A stretch of DNA of 8,656 bases from Solobacterium sp. (GCA_016291725.1 JAEEYJ010000189.1:1-8656), one strand, 5' to 3'. Positions 1-7,790 are shown, numbered from the stretch's first letter. A program made the numbers and translations. Notes: a model not told the origin generated them from the sequence alone.

Positions 1-10
1 ACCCGCTTTT

Positions 11-877
11 TCATGTCTCCCGGGACAGGAATGCTTCGAGCTCAGGAAGCCTGCGCAGGGCTTCCTTTCTTCCTGCCGCATAGGCTTCTTTCAGCTTTTC
101 CGGATTCTTTTCGACTCTGCCGACTTTCAGGGCCTCCTGCGGCTGGATGACGAATGCAGCGCCTTCTGCTTCTCTGCTGCGGACCGCTTCTGTTTCCGCG
201 TTGTACAGGATATGGCGTTCAGCCATAGCCTGAACGATGGCGGGATATTTCTTCATGAGCGTACGTATCAGGGGAAGGGCGGCGCTCTTTTTCTTCCGGT
301 AGCTTTCCGGCTGGGTAAGGACGATGACGTTCCTGCGGTATCCCTGCTCTTCCATGAAGCGGAACGGGATGGAGTCGGAGATGCCTCCGTCCAGCAGACT
401 GTGTCTATCTATGTGCACCGGGCGGGATACCAGGGGCATGGAAGCGGATGCCTGCATCCAGGTGATGTCTTCCTGTCCACCATCAGTGCAGAGATGATAG
501 ACCGGCTTGCCGGTTTCCGTATCGGTTGCAGTAACCCAGAAGAGCATAGGATCTTCCGCAAAAGCCTGCCGGTCAAAGATATCCAGCTCGTCCGGCAGGA
601 TCCGGTAGCAGAAGTCAGCGCCGTAGAGATCGCCTGTCGTGATCAAGGACCAAAGGCTGCAGTATCTCCTGTCCCGGCAGTAAGCTGTATTGTAGCGCAG
701 GGGACGTCCGTGCTGGTGGGACTTGAGGTTGCTGCCGAAGACAGCTCCGGCAGAGACACCGACTGCCGCGTCAAAGACAATGCCCTCTTCCAGGAATACA
801 TCAATGACGCCGCAGGTGAACAGGCCGCGCATGGCACCGCCTTCCAGAATCAGTGCATGTCTGAGAGGCTCACCCAT
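11..877 (-). CDS. Patatin-like phospholipase family protein (YjjU-like, DUF6363-type C-terminus)
   Basis: A 288-residue cytoplasmic-looking serine lipid acyl hydrolase. The patatin core is clear: a glycine-rich oxyanion loop EGGAMRG at residues 12-18, the nucleophile elbow GVSAGA with Ser42, and the partner aspartate in LLDGGISD at Asp163, which together form the Ser-Asp dyad. The last ~65 residues (YNAETEAV, then FVIQPQEALKVGR and a leucine/lysine-rich helix) fit the DUF6363 tail found on YjjU-type proteins. No signal peptide or membrane segment is visible, and length is normal for the group. The start is supported by AAGGAGG at 884-890, six bases upstream and inside the preceding MFS gene; the two genes overlap by 8 bases. 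It is the last gene of the azlC-azlD-MFS unit. The stop is followed by AAAAAGCGGGT running off the left edge, possibly the first arm of a terminator. The family is sure; the lipid substrate is unknown. Confidence 0.93.
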   Translation of the reverse strand: MGEPLRHALILEGGAMRGLFTCGVIDVFLEEGIVFDAAVGVSAGAVFGSNLKSHQHGRPLRYNTAYCRDRRYCSLWSLITTGDLYGADFCYRILPDELDIFDRQAFAEDPMLFWVTATDTETGKPVYHLCTDGGQEDITWMQASASMPLVSRPVHIDRHSLLDGGISDSIPFRFMEEQGYRRNVIVLTQPESYRKKKSAALPLIRTLMKKYPAIVQAMAERHILYNAETEAVRSREAEGAAFVIQPQEALKVGRVEKNPEKLKEAYAAGRKEALRRLPELEAFLSRET

Positions 878-2027
878 GCCCGGCCTCCTTTCTGGATTTC
901 AGGGACAGAAAGACAATGCACGCACCGATGCCTGCCGCTGCTGCAGAAACCGCGATCATTGTATGGACCGAGAAGGTATCGATCAGCCAGCCGCCGGCAA
1001 AGGAGCCGATGACCGTAGCCATGGCAAGGGCAGAAGTGAACATGGACTGTCCTTTGACAGCGTTTTCCGGTTCAATCGCTTCATTGACGTAGTAGACCGA
1101 AGCGACCTGTATCATACCCCAGCCGGTCAGCTGGAAGAGCATGGCTGCGTAGTAGGCACTGATCCCTTTCGTCAGCAGGATTACAGCGGCTTTCAGAAAG
1201 AAGGAGAAGCCGGTGATGCGTACCCAGAAGGAAGCAGGCTTTTTCTTCAGCAGCAGTGCAAACAGGAACATAACAGGCAGTTCTGCGCAGGCAGCGATGG
1301 AGCCGCCGTTTCCGAAAGCAATGCTGTTTCCGCCTTTGGACAATACAATCTGATAGCCGTAGTTTCCCAGCAGTACATGACTGATGTACAGCAGCAGCAC
1401 ACCGGACAGCGTGACCATGAAAGCCGGGTGCTTCGCGGCAAAGGACCCGCTCTCCTGTCCTGAATCCTTCTCTGCCTGCGGACGGTCCGCAGCAGGGAAG
1501 AACAGAGTGAAGAAAGCCGTACCGGCAAAACCCAGGATCGCCGCGATGATGACAGCGTTGGTGCTCCACTTTTCACAGAGCTGTCCGATGAAAGGGAATA
1601 CCATGGCATATCCGGCACTGCCGATGCCTCTGGCAATTCCGAAATCCGTACCTTCTGCGGACGAAGCCATCGCGTTCAGGAACGGGGACATCAACTGTAT
1701 GATTCCGGCGCAGATTCCGAACAGTATGCCTGCGGTCATCGGCTTTGCAGAGAAGCGCAGCAGGAAGATCCCGAAGCAGATGCTCAGAAAGGAGAGCGCG
1801 GGAATCAACCTTTTCAGACTGGCAGTGCCGGCACGGTCTACAGCACCTGCCAGCAGCGGCTGCAGCAATGCGGATGCCAGGGAACAGCAGCCCATCAGGA
1901 TGCCGACCTTCAGACTGCTCAGACCGGCAGACAGCAGAAAAGTGCTGGAGAAGCCGAGCAGGGCAGCCCAGCCGGACCAGAAGAACATCTGGATAATGGA
2001 ATAGATCAGTGTTGTACGACGGTTCAT
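870..2027 (-). CDS. Major facilitator superfamily transporter, LacY-like (MFS_1_like) type
   Basis: A 385-residue membrane protein with about 12 hydrophobic helices split into two halves by a charged cytoplasmic loop at about 180-201 (DRPQAEKDSGQES). A motif-A-like loop, GAVDRAGTASLKR, lies between helices 2 and 3 (61-73). FGIARGIGSAGYAM at 129-142 and AELPVMF at 248-254 resemble conserved segments of the LacY/nucleoside:proton symporter branch (R-x-x-GS-x-GYA and SE-x-P-x-x-F). That points to a proton-coupled carrier for a sugar, nucleoside or similar small molecule, but the substrate cannot be read from sequence. The ATG overlaps the azlD stop as ATGA at 2024-2027. The ribosome site just upstream is weak (AGGCGAT), so translation probably depends on coupling to azlD. 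The gene ends 8 bases inside the patatin gene. MFS membership is certain; the branch assignment is moderate. Confidence 0.9.
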   Translation of the reverse strand: MNRRTTLIYSIIQMFFWSGWAALLGFSSTFLLSAGLSSLKVGILMGCCSLASALLQPLLAGAVDRAGTASLKRLIPALSFLSICFGIFLLRFSAKPMTAGILFGICAGIIQLMSPFLNAMASSAEGTDFGIARGIGSAGYAMVFPFIGQLCEKWSTNAVIIAAILGFAGTAFFTLFFPAADRPQAEKDSGQESGSFAAKHPAFMVTLSGVLLLYISHVLLGNYGYQIVLSKGGNSIAFGNGGSIAACAELPVMFLFALLLKKKPASFWVRITGFSFFLKAAVILLTKGISAYYAAMLFQLTGWGMIQVASVYYVNEAIEPENAVKGQSMFTSALAMATVIGSFAGGWLIDTFSVHTMIAVSAAAAGIGACIVFLSLKSRKEAGHG

Positions 2028-2347
2028 CGGAAAATCGCCTGGATCAGGAACATATAGCAGAGCGTACCGCAGAGAATGCTCAGCAGTGTGCTCCGGCGGA
2101 ATCTATGTATCAGTACGGTTACGATGACGGAAATCATCTCGGGGATTCCGTACGGTGCACGCACCAACGAAACCTCCTTCAGACAGTACACCACCAGCAT
2201 GCCCATAATGGCATACGGGAGCACACTTCCCAGATAGACGATGAAATCCGGAGTCTTCCGGCCTTTCAGGATCCAGAAGGGCAGGAAGCGCAGCATCACG
2301 GTAACCAGAGCGGCGGCTGCGATCATTGTAAACAGATACACGTTCAT
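2024..2347 (-). CDS. azlD: AzlD family branched-chain amino acid export protein, small subunit
   Basis: A 107-residue, very hydrophobic protein with about four membrane helices, the usual size for AzlD. It partners AzlC to form a branched-chain amino acid exporter (known as BrnFE in Corynebacterium; azlCD in Bacillus confers azaleucine resistance). Family marks are MLRFLPFWIL at 18-27 and LGSVLPYAIMGMLVVYCLK at 39-57. The reading frame stays open upstream to a possible start at 2512, but those 55 extra residues overlap the end of azlC in another frame and look nothing like AzlD. The ATG at 2345-2347 is chosen because AAGGAGG lies seven bases upstream and because it forms an ATGA overlap with the azlC stop. 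The gene ends in a second ATGA overlap with the MFS gene. Confidence 0.92.
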   Translation of the reverse strand: MNVYLFTMIAAAALVTVMLRFLPFWILKGRKTPDFIVYLGSVLPYAIMGMLVVYCLKEVSLVRAPYGIPEMISVIVTVLIHRFRRSTLLSILCGTLCYMFLIQAIFR

Positions 2348-3060
2348 CGCTCTGCCTCCTTCTGCTCCATGCGCTTGCGGAACAGGCTCAGCAGCATGGT
2401 AATCATTACCATAGCCGGGATCAGAAAGCGGGAAGGTCCGAAAACCAGCAGACAGATCAGGGAGGAACCCAGGCCGATCAGCGCGGGAAGATGATTCCGG
2501 GAGCTCAGCCACTGTTCAACGAACACGGTTACAAACAGAGCAGTCATGGCGAATTCAATGCCTGCTGTATTGAACGGCAGAATCTCTCCGAGAAGTACAC
2601 CGATCACGGTGCCGCCGACCCACCAGATGTGGTCCAGCAGGGATACATAGAAGCGGTAGCGGTCAGGATCACAGCCTTCCGGAAGATCATCCCGGCATAC
2701 CAGGGAGTAGGTTTCATCTGTCAGCGTAAAGATCATATAGGGCTTTGCGGCACCGGTATCCCGGTAGCGGTCCACCATGGAAATTGCATAGAAAAGATGG
2801 CGGGCCTGCACCATAAGTGCTGTCAGTGCAGCGCTCAGCACAGAAGCGCCGGAAGTCACCAGACCGACCAGTACAAACTGCATGGAGCCGCCGTAGATGA
2901 TGAGGCTCATCAGAATGCCCGCCCAGGCAGGAAAGCCGCTGCTCTGGCAGAGCAGGCCGAATCCCGCGCCCAGCACCAGATAGCCGCTCATGACAGGAAT
3001 GGTTGCCTTCAGTGCAGCAGGCAGGCTGGAATCCTTTGTGTGCATACCGTTATGGTCCAT
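2344..3060 (-). CDS. azlC: AzlC family branched-chain amino acid exporter, large subunit
   Basis: A 238-residue inner-membrane protein, the large subunit of the AzlCD exporter. Typical AzlC features appear in order: GAGFGLLCQSSGFPAWAG at 31-48, YGGSMQF at 56-62, ARHLFYAI at 86-93, LTDETY at 113-118, the helix LDHIWWVGGTVIGVLLG at 142-158, and GIEFAMTALFV at 167-177. It heads a four-gene operon and is divergent from the GntR gene. The start is uncertain by five residues. The ATG at 3060 has no Shine-Dalgarno and sits only six bases after a perfect TATAAT, implying a leaderless message; a second ATG at 3045 also lacks a ribosome site. Both leave a short tail before helix 1, as the family expects. 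The export role is established for the family; the exact amino acid handled here is inferred. Confidence 0.93.
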   Translation of the reverse strand: MDHNGMHTKDSSLPAALKATIPVMSGYLVLGAGFGLLCQSSGFPAWAGILMSLIIYGGSMQFVLVGLVTSGASVLSAALTALMVQARHLFYAISMVDRYRDTGAAKPYMIFTLTDETYSLVCRDDLPEGCDPDRYRFYVSLLDHIWWVGGTVIGVLLGEILPFNTAGIEFAMTALFVTVFVEQWLSSRNHLPALIGLGSSLICLLVFGPSRFLIPAMVMITMLLSLFRKRMEQKEAER

Positions 3061-3066
3061 ACCCGT

Positions 3067-3094
3067 ATTATAGGGGAAAAGCGCTGCATGCGAA
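3067..3094 (-). promoter_or_regulatory. Promoter for the azlC operon
   Basis: On the minus strand a perfect TATAAT (3067-3072) is preceded, after a 16-base spacer, by TTCGCA (3089-3094), which matches four of six bases of TTGACA. With usual geometry transcription would begin at or within a base or two of the azlC ATG at 3060, giving a leaderless or nearly leaderless message. The -10 box is strong and the -35 moderate. This is inferred from sequence only. Confidence 0.6.
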
Positions 3095-3112
3095 CAGATG
3101 AACAGGATGATA

Positions 3113-3141
3113 TTGACAACAGTTATATACTGTTATACACT
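3113..3141 (+). promoter_or_regulatory. Promoter for the gntR-ABC operon
   Basis: A perfect TTGACA (3113-3118) is followed after 17 bases by TACACT (3136-3141, four of six matches); TATACA at 3134-3139 with a 15-base spacer is the alternative. Either -10 box puts the transcript start about 10-13 bases before the gntR ATG, so the GAGG ribosome site at 3148-3151 would lie at the extreme 5' end of the message. The spacer is filled by the inverted repeat described for the operator. Confidence 0.6.
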
Positions 3142-3144
3142 GTT
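3118..3144. promoter_or_regulatory. Putative GntR (YtrA-type) operator with three half-sites
   Basis: AACAGT (3118-3123) and ACTGTT (3129-3134) form a perfect six-base inverted repeat around a TATAT centre, and a second copy of ACTGTT at 3139-3144 repeats exactly ten bases later, about one helical turn. The inverted repeat fills the space between the -35 and -10 boxes of the gntR promoter, where a bound repressor would block polymerase. YtrA-type GntR proteins usually repress their own operon from such a site. That this is the binding site is inferred from position and symmetry. Confidence 0.55.
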
Positions 3145-3158
3145 TACGAGGTTGAAAT

Positions 3159-3530
3159 ATGCGCATTATTATCAACAACAATTCGATGATTCCGATCTAT
3201 GAGCAGATCGTCTCCTGCATCAAGGATGAAATCCTGACCGGTACTTTATCTGCCGGGGAAGGGCTTCCTTCCGTGCGCGGTATGGCGGCGGACCTGAAGA
3301 TCAGTTCGCTTACGGTAAAGAAAGCGTATGATCTGCTCGAGGAAGAAGGGCTTGTCACAACCGTGCACGGCAAAGGCACATTCGTCAACGAGACGGATCA
3401 CCAGCTTGCGCTGGAAGCGAGGAAAAAGGCTGTGGAGGATGAATTTGCGGCGGTGCTGGACAAGGCGAGGCATGCAGGCCTGTCGGAAGAAGAGATACGG
3501 GGGATCATTGAGATTCTCCTGGAGGAATGA
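3159..3530 (+). CDS. GntR family transcriptional regulator, YtrA subfamily
   Basis: A 123-residue DNA-binding regulator. Residues ~10-76 form the GntR winged helix-turn-helix: PIYEQIVSCIKDEI, then LPSVRGMAADLKIS with the recognition helix SSLTVKKAYDLLEEEGLV, and the wing HGKGTFV at 70-76. The C-terminal part is only about 47 residues of charged helix, which is the YtrA-type dimerisation tail rather than a FadR or HutC ligand domain. The ATG is preceded by GAGG (3148-3151) with seven-base spacing. The gene overlaps the ABC ATPase reading frame at its stop. Members of this subfamily (YtrA in Bacillus, PmtR in Staphylococcus aureus) repress an adjacent ABC exporter and are relieved by membrane-active or cell-wall-active compounds; that role is inferred here. 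Autoregulation is supported by the inverted repeat in its promoter. Confidence 0.94.
   Translation: MRIIINNNSMIPIYEQIVSCIKDEILTGTLSAGEGLPSVRGMAADLKISSLTVKKAYDLLEEEGLVTTVHGKGTFVNETDHQLALEARKKAVEDEFAAVLDKARHAGLSEEEIRGIIEILLEE
3521..3526 (+). promoter_or_regulatory. Ribosome binding site that decides the ABC ATPase start
   Basis: GGAGGA lies at the very end of gntR. It directly abuts an ATG at 3527, which leaves no room for initiation, but is six bases from the ATG at 3533. The second ATG is therefore the better start, shortening the protein by two residues to begin MVIINNLEKHYG. Confidence 0.7.
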
Positions 3531-3532
3531 AT

Positions 3533-4381
3533 ATGGTGATTATCAACAATCTGGAAAAACACTACGGCAGTTTCCATCTGAATGTTTCGATGGAGATTCC
3601 TGACGGGCGGATTACCGGTATGATCGGCAAGAACGGTGCAGGAAAAACCACAACGATCAAGGCGATCCTGGGACTGATCCGTCCGGACGCAGGAAGCGTT
3701 GAAGTATTCGGCAGGAACAATAAAGACCTGACCCATGCAGAAAGGGAAAGAATATCCGCTGCCTTGGCCGAGTCCGGCTTCTCGGGCTGGCTGTACGTTG
3801 AAGATGCGGTGAAAATACTCCGCAGCCTGTACAGCAGGTTTGATGAGGGCATGTTCCGGGAATACTGCAGAATCCTGAACCTGCCGCTGAAAAAGCCGAT
3901 CAAGGAGTTCTCCATGGGCATGAAGGCCAAGCTGCGGGTGCTCTGTGCACTGTGCACCGGCGCGGATCTGATGATCATGGATGAACCCACAGCCGGTCTT
4001 GATGTAGAAGCACGCATAGAGATCCTGGAGCTGATCCAGAAGTATATGGAAGCCCATCCTGACGCATCGGTGCTGATCTCTTCCCATATCTCCTCCGACC
4101 TGGAAGGGCTGTGCGATGATATCTACCTGATCCATGACGGGAAGATCCTTCTGCATGAAGATACGGATGTCATTCTCGACAACTACGGTGTACTGAAGTG
4201 CGATGAAGATCTGTACAATGCACTGGATAAGCAGTACATCCTGAGCACCGTGCAGGACAAGTACATGTACCGCTGTCTTTGCAGTGACAGACACTACTAC
4301 AGCAGTCTTTATCCGGATGCCGTCGTGGAAAAGGCCGGGCTGGATGATCTGATTCTGATGATGGGAGGAAAAGGAGTATGA
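3533..4381 (+). CDS. ABC transporter ATP-binding protein (YtrB/PmtA-like)
   Basis: A 282-residue cytoplasmic ATPase that powers the permease encoded next. Motifs in order: Walker A GKNGAGKT at 32-39, an unusual signature FSMGMK at 126-131 in place of LSGGQ (common among ABC-2 exporters), Walker B LMIMDEPTAGLD with catalytic Glu151, and the switch His185 in ISSHIS. In the Q-loop region the sequence is AALAESGF, with glutamate where glutamine is usual. The ~70 residues after the core form a C-terminal extension of unassigned role. The gene begins at the end of gntR and overlaps the permease by four bases (ATGA at 4378-4381). An in-frame ATG at 3527 is possible but badly spaced from its ribosome site. 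The set resembles half of the S. aureus PmtRABCD system; the exported substrate is unknown. Confidence 0.93.
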   Translation: MVIINNLEKHYGSFHLNVSMEIPDGRITGMIGKNGAGKTTTIKAILGLIRPDAGSVEVFGRNNKDLTHAERERISAALAESGFSGWLYVEDAVKILRSLYSRFDEGMFREYCRILNLPLKKPIKEFSMGMKAKLRVLCALCTGADLMIMDEPTAGLDVEARIEILELIQKYMEAHPDASVLISSHISSDLEGLCDDIYLIHDGKILLHEDTDVILDNYGVLKCDEDLYNALDKQYILSTVQDKYMYRCLCSDRHYYSSLYPDAVVEKAGLDDLILMMGGKGV

Positions 4382-5022
4382 AAGGTCTTCTGATCAAGGA
4401 TGCACTGCTCATCCTGCGCAATAAACGTTCGATTACGACTTTACTGCTGGTATGTGTGATATTCGGATTCTCGATGGGCGAGAACGTTCCGTTTGTTCTG
4501 TGCTATACCGCTACGGTATTCGGTATAATGGCGCTGGGAACGGTCAGCTATGATGAATTCGATAATGGCTATCCGTTCCTGATGAGCCTTCCGGTAGAGA
4601 GGAAAACCTATGCCGTAGAGAAATACGTTCTCAGCCTGGGGTCTGAACTGGCCGGATTGCTGATCGGCCTGCTGTTGTGCATACTGTCAGCTGCAGTGCG
4701 GGGATTCAACATCGAACCGATGGAAACAGCGCTGTTCGCTCTGGTCAGCTTCCCCATTCTGATCATAATCATGTCATTGCTGATCTTCATCCAGCTGAAA
4801 TACGGACCGGAGAGGAGCCGGCTGGTGATGTTCCTGTTCTACGGCATTATTCTGGCAGGTATGGCGATCGTATCCAGATTCAAGGACCGCTTTGATTTCA
4901 CCGGCATGATTGAAAACATTTCTCCTGCGGCTGCCGCAATCGGTCTGCTGGTAGTTACAGTGCTGGTTGTGGTGCTGATGTGCCGGCTGAGCATCCGGGC
5001 TGTTGAGAAAAAGGAATACTGA
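4378..5022 (+). CDS. ABC-2 type transporter permease (ABC2_membrane_5-like)
   Basis: A 214-residue integral membrane protein with about six helices (roughly 18-33, 37-56, 89-108, 118-139, 148-166 and 183-203). The segment VSYDEFDNGYPFLMSLPVERKTY at 56-78 (SYDEF, NGYPFL, SLPV-x-RK-x-Y) is the hallmark of the ABC2_membrane_5 family, whose members include PmtB-like permeases. With no second permease in view, it probably acts as a homodimer with two copies of the ATPase. The ATG overlaps the ATPase stop; GGGAGG at 4363-4368 gives nine-base spacing, and AAGGAG at 4371-4376 is too close to be useful. A terminator follows nine bases after the stop, closing a three-gene operon. Export of an antimicrobial peptide, lipid or toxic amphiphile is a family-based guess. 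Confidence 0.92.
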   Translation: MKGLLIKDALLILRNKRSITTLLLVCVIFGFSMGENVPFVLCYTATVFGIMALGTVSYDEFDNGYPFLMSLPVERKTYAVEKYVLSLGSELAGLLIGLLLCILSAAVRGFNIEPMETALFALVSFPILIIIMSLLIFIQLKYGPERSRLVMFLFYGIILAGMAIVSRFKDRFDFTGMIENISPAAAAIGLLVVTVLVVVLMCRLSIRAVEKKEY

Positions 5023-5030
5023 GGCATATG

Positions 5031-5058
5031 AAAAGTCAGGCAGATCACCTGACTTTTT
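5031..5058. terminator. Two-way intrinsic terminator between the ABC operon and the GH1 gene
   Basis: AAAAGTCAGG (5031-5040) pairs perfectly with CCTGACTTTT (5048-5057) around a seven-base loop and ends in TTTTT (5054-5058). Read on the minus strand the same hairpin ends in TTTT, so it can also stop transcription from the GH1 gene, whose stop lies eight bases beyond. Confidence 0.88.
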
Positions 5059-5065
5059 GCATGCT

Positions 5066-6541
<1,476 letters not shown>

Positions 6542-6574
6542 TTATGACTGTGCTGTACAATCTGCACTAAGAGT

Positions 6575-6583
6575 ATTCTAACA
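6575..6583 (-). promoter_or_regulatory. Extended -10 promoter element for the GH1 gene
   Basis: On the minus strand TGTTAGAAT combines a TG extension with TAGAAT, five of six matches to TATAAT. The -35 position holds only a poor match (TCCACC with a 17-base spacer), so this would rely on the extended -10 or on an activator. It predicts a leader of roughly 50 bases before the GH1 start. No catabolite-repression (cre) site or antiterminator hairpin was recognisable in the 6515-6635 gap. Confidence 0.45.
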
Positions 6584-6612
6584 AAAATACATTCAGGGGT
6601 GGAATAACAGGA

Positions 6613-6618
6613 TATGAT
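6613..6618 (+). promoter_or_regulatory. Possible -10 box for nagA
   Basis: TATGAT matches TATAAT at five of six bases and would place the transcript start near 6625, right at the AGGTGA ribosome site and about 11 bases before the ATG. No good -35 box is visible 16-18 bases upstream, so the call is weak. Confidence 0.3.
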
Positions 6619-6624
6619 TAATAC

Positions 6625-6630
6625 AGGTGA
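6625..6630 (+). promoter_or_regulatory. Ribosome binding site that decides the nagA start
   Basis: AGGTGA lies five bases before the ATG at 6636. Earlier in-frame starts, GTG at 6627 and ATG at 6630, fall inside or against this site and have only a distant AGGAT upstream, so the ATG at 6636 is preferred. The protein then begins MIVQNIRVF. Confidence 0.6.
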
Positions 6631-6635
6631 TGAGT

Positions 6636-7745
6636 ATGATCGTTCAGAATATACGTGTTTTCCGGGGAAACGGTTTTGAAGAGTGCAGTCTGCACACGGA
6701 CGGTGAACGGATTGTTGAACGTGCTGACGGAGAGACACTGGACGGCTGCGGGCTGTACGCACTGCCCGGTCTGGTGGATATTCATGTTCACGGTGCGGCA
6801 GGTGTGGACTGCAGCGATGCCGGTGAGGCAGAACTGCAGCGGTTTCTGGATTATGAACTGGAACAGGGCATTGCGGCCGTGTGTCCGACAGCGATGTGCC
6901 TGCCGGAGACACAGCTGCTGGAGATGATGAATACCGTCGGCAACCATAGGAACGGCAAAGGCGCGGATATTGCCGGAATCCGGCTGGAAGGTCCGTTTCT
7001 GAACGCGGAGCGCTGCGGTGCTCAGGACCGCAGGGCTGTGTGCCCGGGTGATTATGCGCTTTATGAACGCTTGCAGCAGGCTTCCGGGAACCGGGTCCGG
7101 ATTGTTGATGCTGCGCCGGAAATACCGGGGAACCTGGATTTCATCCGCCGGATCCCGCCGGAAGTGCGGGTATCCATTGCGCATACAGCAGCAGACTATG
7201 ATACAGCCGGGAAGGCTTTCCAGGCCGGTGCGTCGCACGTAACGCATCTGTACAACGCCATGAATCCCATCCATCACCGGAAGCCCGGTCCTGTCCTTGC
7301 GGCATGGGAATCGGGTGCCTCCGTGGAAATAATCTGTGACGGGATCCATGTGCATCCTTCAATCATCCGGATGACCTTTGCGCTGTTCGGGGATGACCGG
7401 GTGATTCTGGTGTCGGATTCGATGGCCGGTACGGGACTGCCGGACGGTGAATACCTGCTCGGTGGACAGTCTGTCTTGAAACAGGGTGCCCGTGCAGCAC
7501 TGAAGGATTATCCGGACATCCTGGCAGGCAGTGTGACCGATCTCTATACCGGGTTCCGCAAAGCGGTGCTGGAAACGGGCATTCCTCTGGTTTCCGCTGT
7601 AAAAGCCGTTACAGTCAATCCTGCCCGGATTGCCGGGATCGATCAGGACTACGGCAGTCTGGAGACAGGCAGGTATGCTGATATTCTGCTGGTGAATGAG
7701 AAGCTGGAAATCCAGAGAATCATCCACAGGGGAAAAAACATTTGA
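6636..7745 (+). CDS. nagA: N-acetylglucosamine-6-phosphate deacetylase
   Basis: A 369-residue amidohydrolase that removes acetate from GlcNAc-6-phosphate to give glucosamine-6-phosphate, the committed step of amino-sugar use and of cell-wall recycling. Motifs in order: the PGLVDIHVHG entry strand with His50 and His52, the metal ligand Glu118 in LEGPF, GAQ at 128-130 (the Bacillota form of the KGAH loop), His183 in IAHTAAD, His204 in THLYNAMN, substrate-binding DGIHVHP at 235-241, and catalytic Asp261 in LVSDSMAGTG. The C-terminal VTVNPARIAGI and GSLETGRYADILL are typical of the fold. Small departures are Arg in place of His before LEGPF, and SDSM where TDAM is usual. nagB is not in the window; a terminator follows directly. 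The start could be nine bases earlier (GTG at 6627). Confidence 0.95.
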   Translation: MIVQNIRVFRGNGFEECSLHTDGERIVERADGETLDGCGLYALPGLVDIHVHGAAGVDCSDAGEAELQRFLDYELEQGIAAVCPTAMCLPETQLLEMMNTVGNHRNGKGADIAGIRLEGPFLNAERCGAQDRRAVCPGDYALYERLQQASGNRVRIVDAAPEIPGNLDFIRRIPPEVRVSIAHTAADYDTAGKAFQAGASHVTHLYNAMNPIHHRKPGPVLAAWESGASVEIICDGIHVHPSIIRMTFALFGDDRVILVSDSMAGTGLPDGEYLLGGQSVLKQGARAALKDYPDILAGSVTDLYTGFRKAVLETGIPLVSAVKAVTVNPARIAGIDQDYGSLETGRYADILLVNEKLEIQRIIHRGKNI

Positions 7746-7772
7746 AAACAGGGATGCCGGTCCCTGTTTTTT
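7745..7772. terminator. Two-way intrinsic terminator after nagA
   Basis: AAAACAGGGA (7745-7754) pairs perfectly with TCCCTGTTTT (7761-7770) around a six-base loop TGCCGG and runs into TTTTTT (7767-7772). The left arm begins with the last base of the nagA stop codon. On the minus strand it ends in TTTT and can serve the convergent peptidase gene, whose stop is about 20 bases away. Confidence 0.9.
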
Positions 7773-7790
7773 GCGTGTGTTTTTGTGCAC

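Noticed and set aside
1..10. Possible terminator after the patatin gene
   Set aside because: Only one potential arm (AAAAAGCGGGT on the minus strand) is inside the window, so a hairpin cannot be shown.
212..2494. Several plus-strand open frames opposite the azlC-lipase operon
   Set aside because: They run antisense to four well-supported genes and lack domains, signal sequences or consistent ribosome sites.
2348..2512. A 55-residue N-terminal extension of azlD
   Set aside because: It lies inside azlC in another frame, is not AzlD-like, and the downstream ATG has an ideal ribosome site and ATGA overlap.
3398..4294. A 298-codon open frame on the minus strand opposite gntR and the ABC ATPase
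   Set aside because: The sense strand carries clear GntR and ABC motifs; the antisense product has no family features and no fitting ribosome site context.
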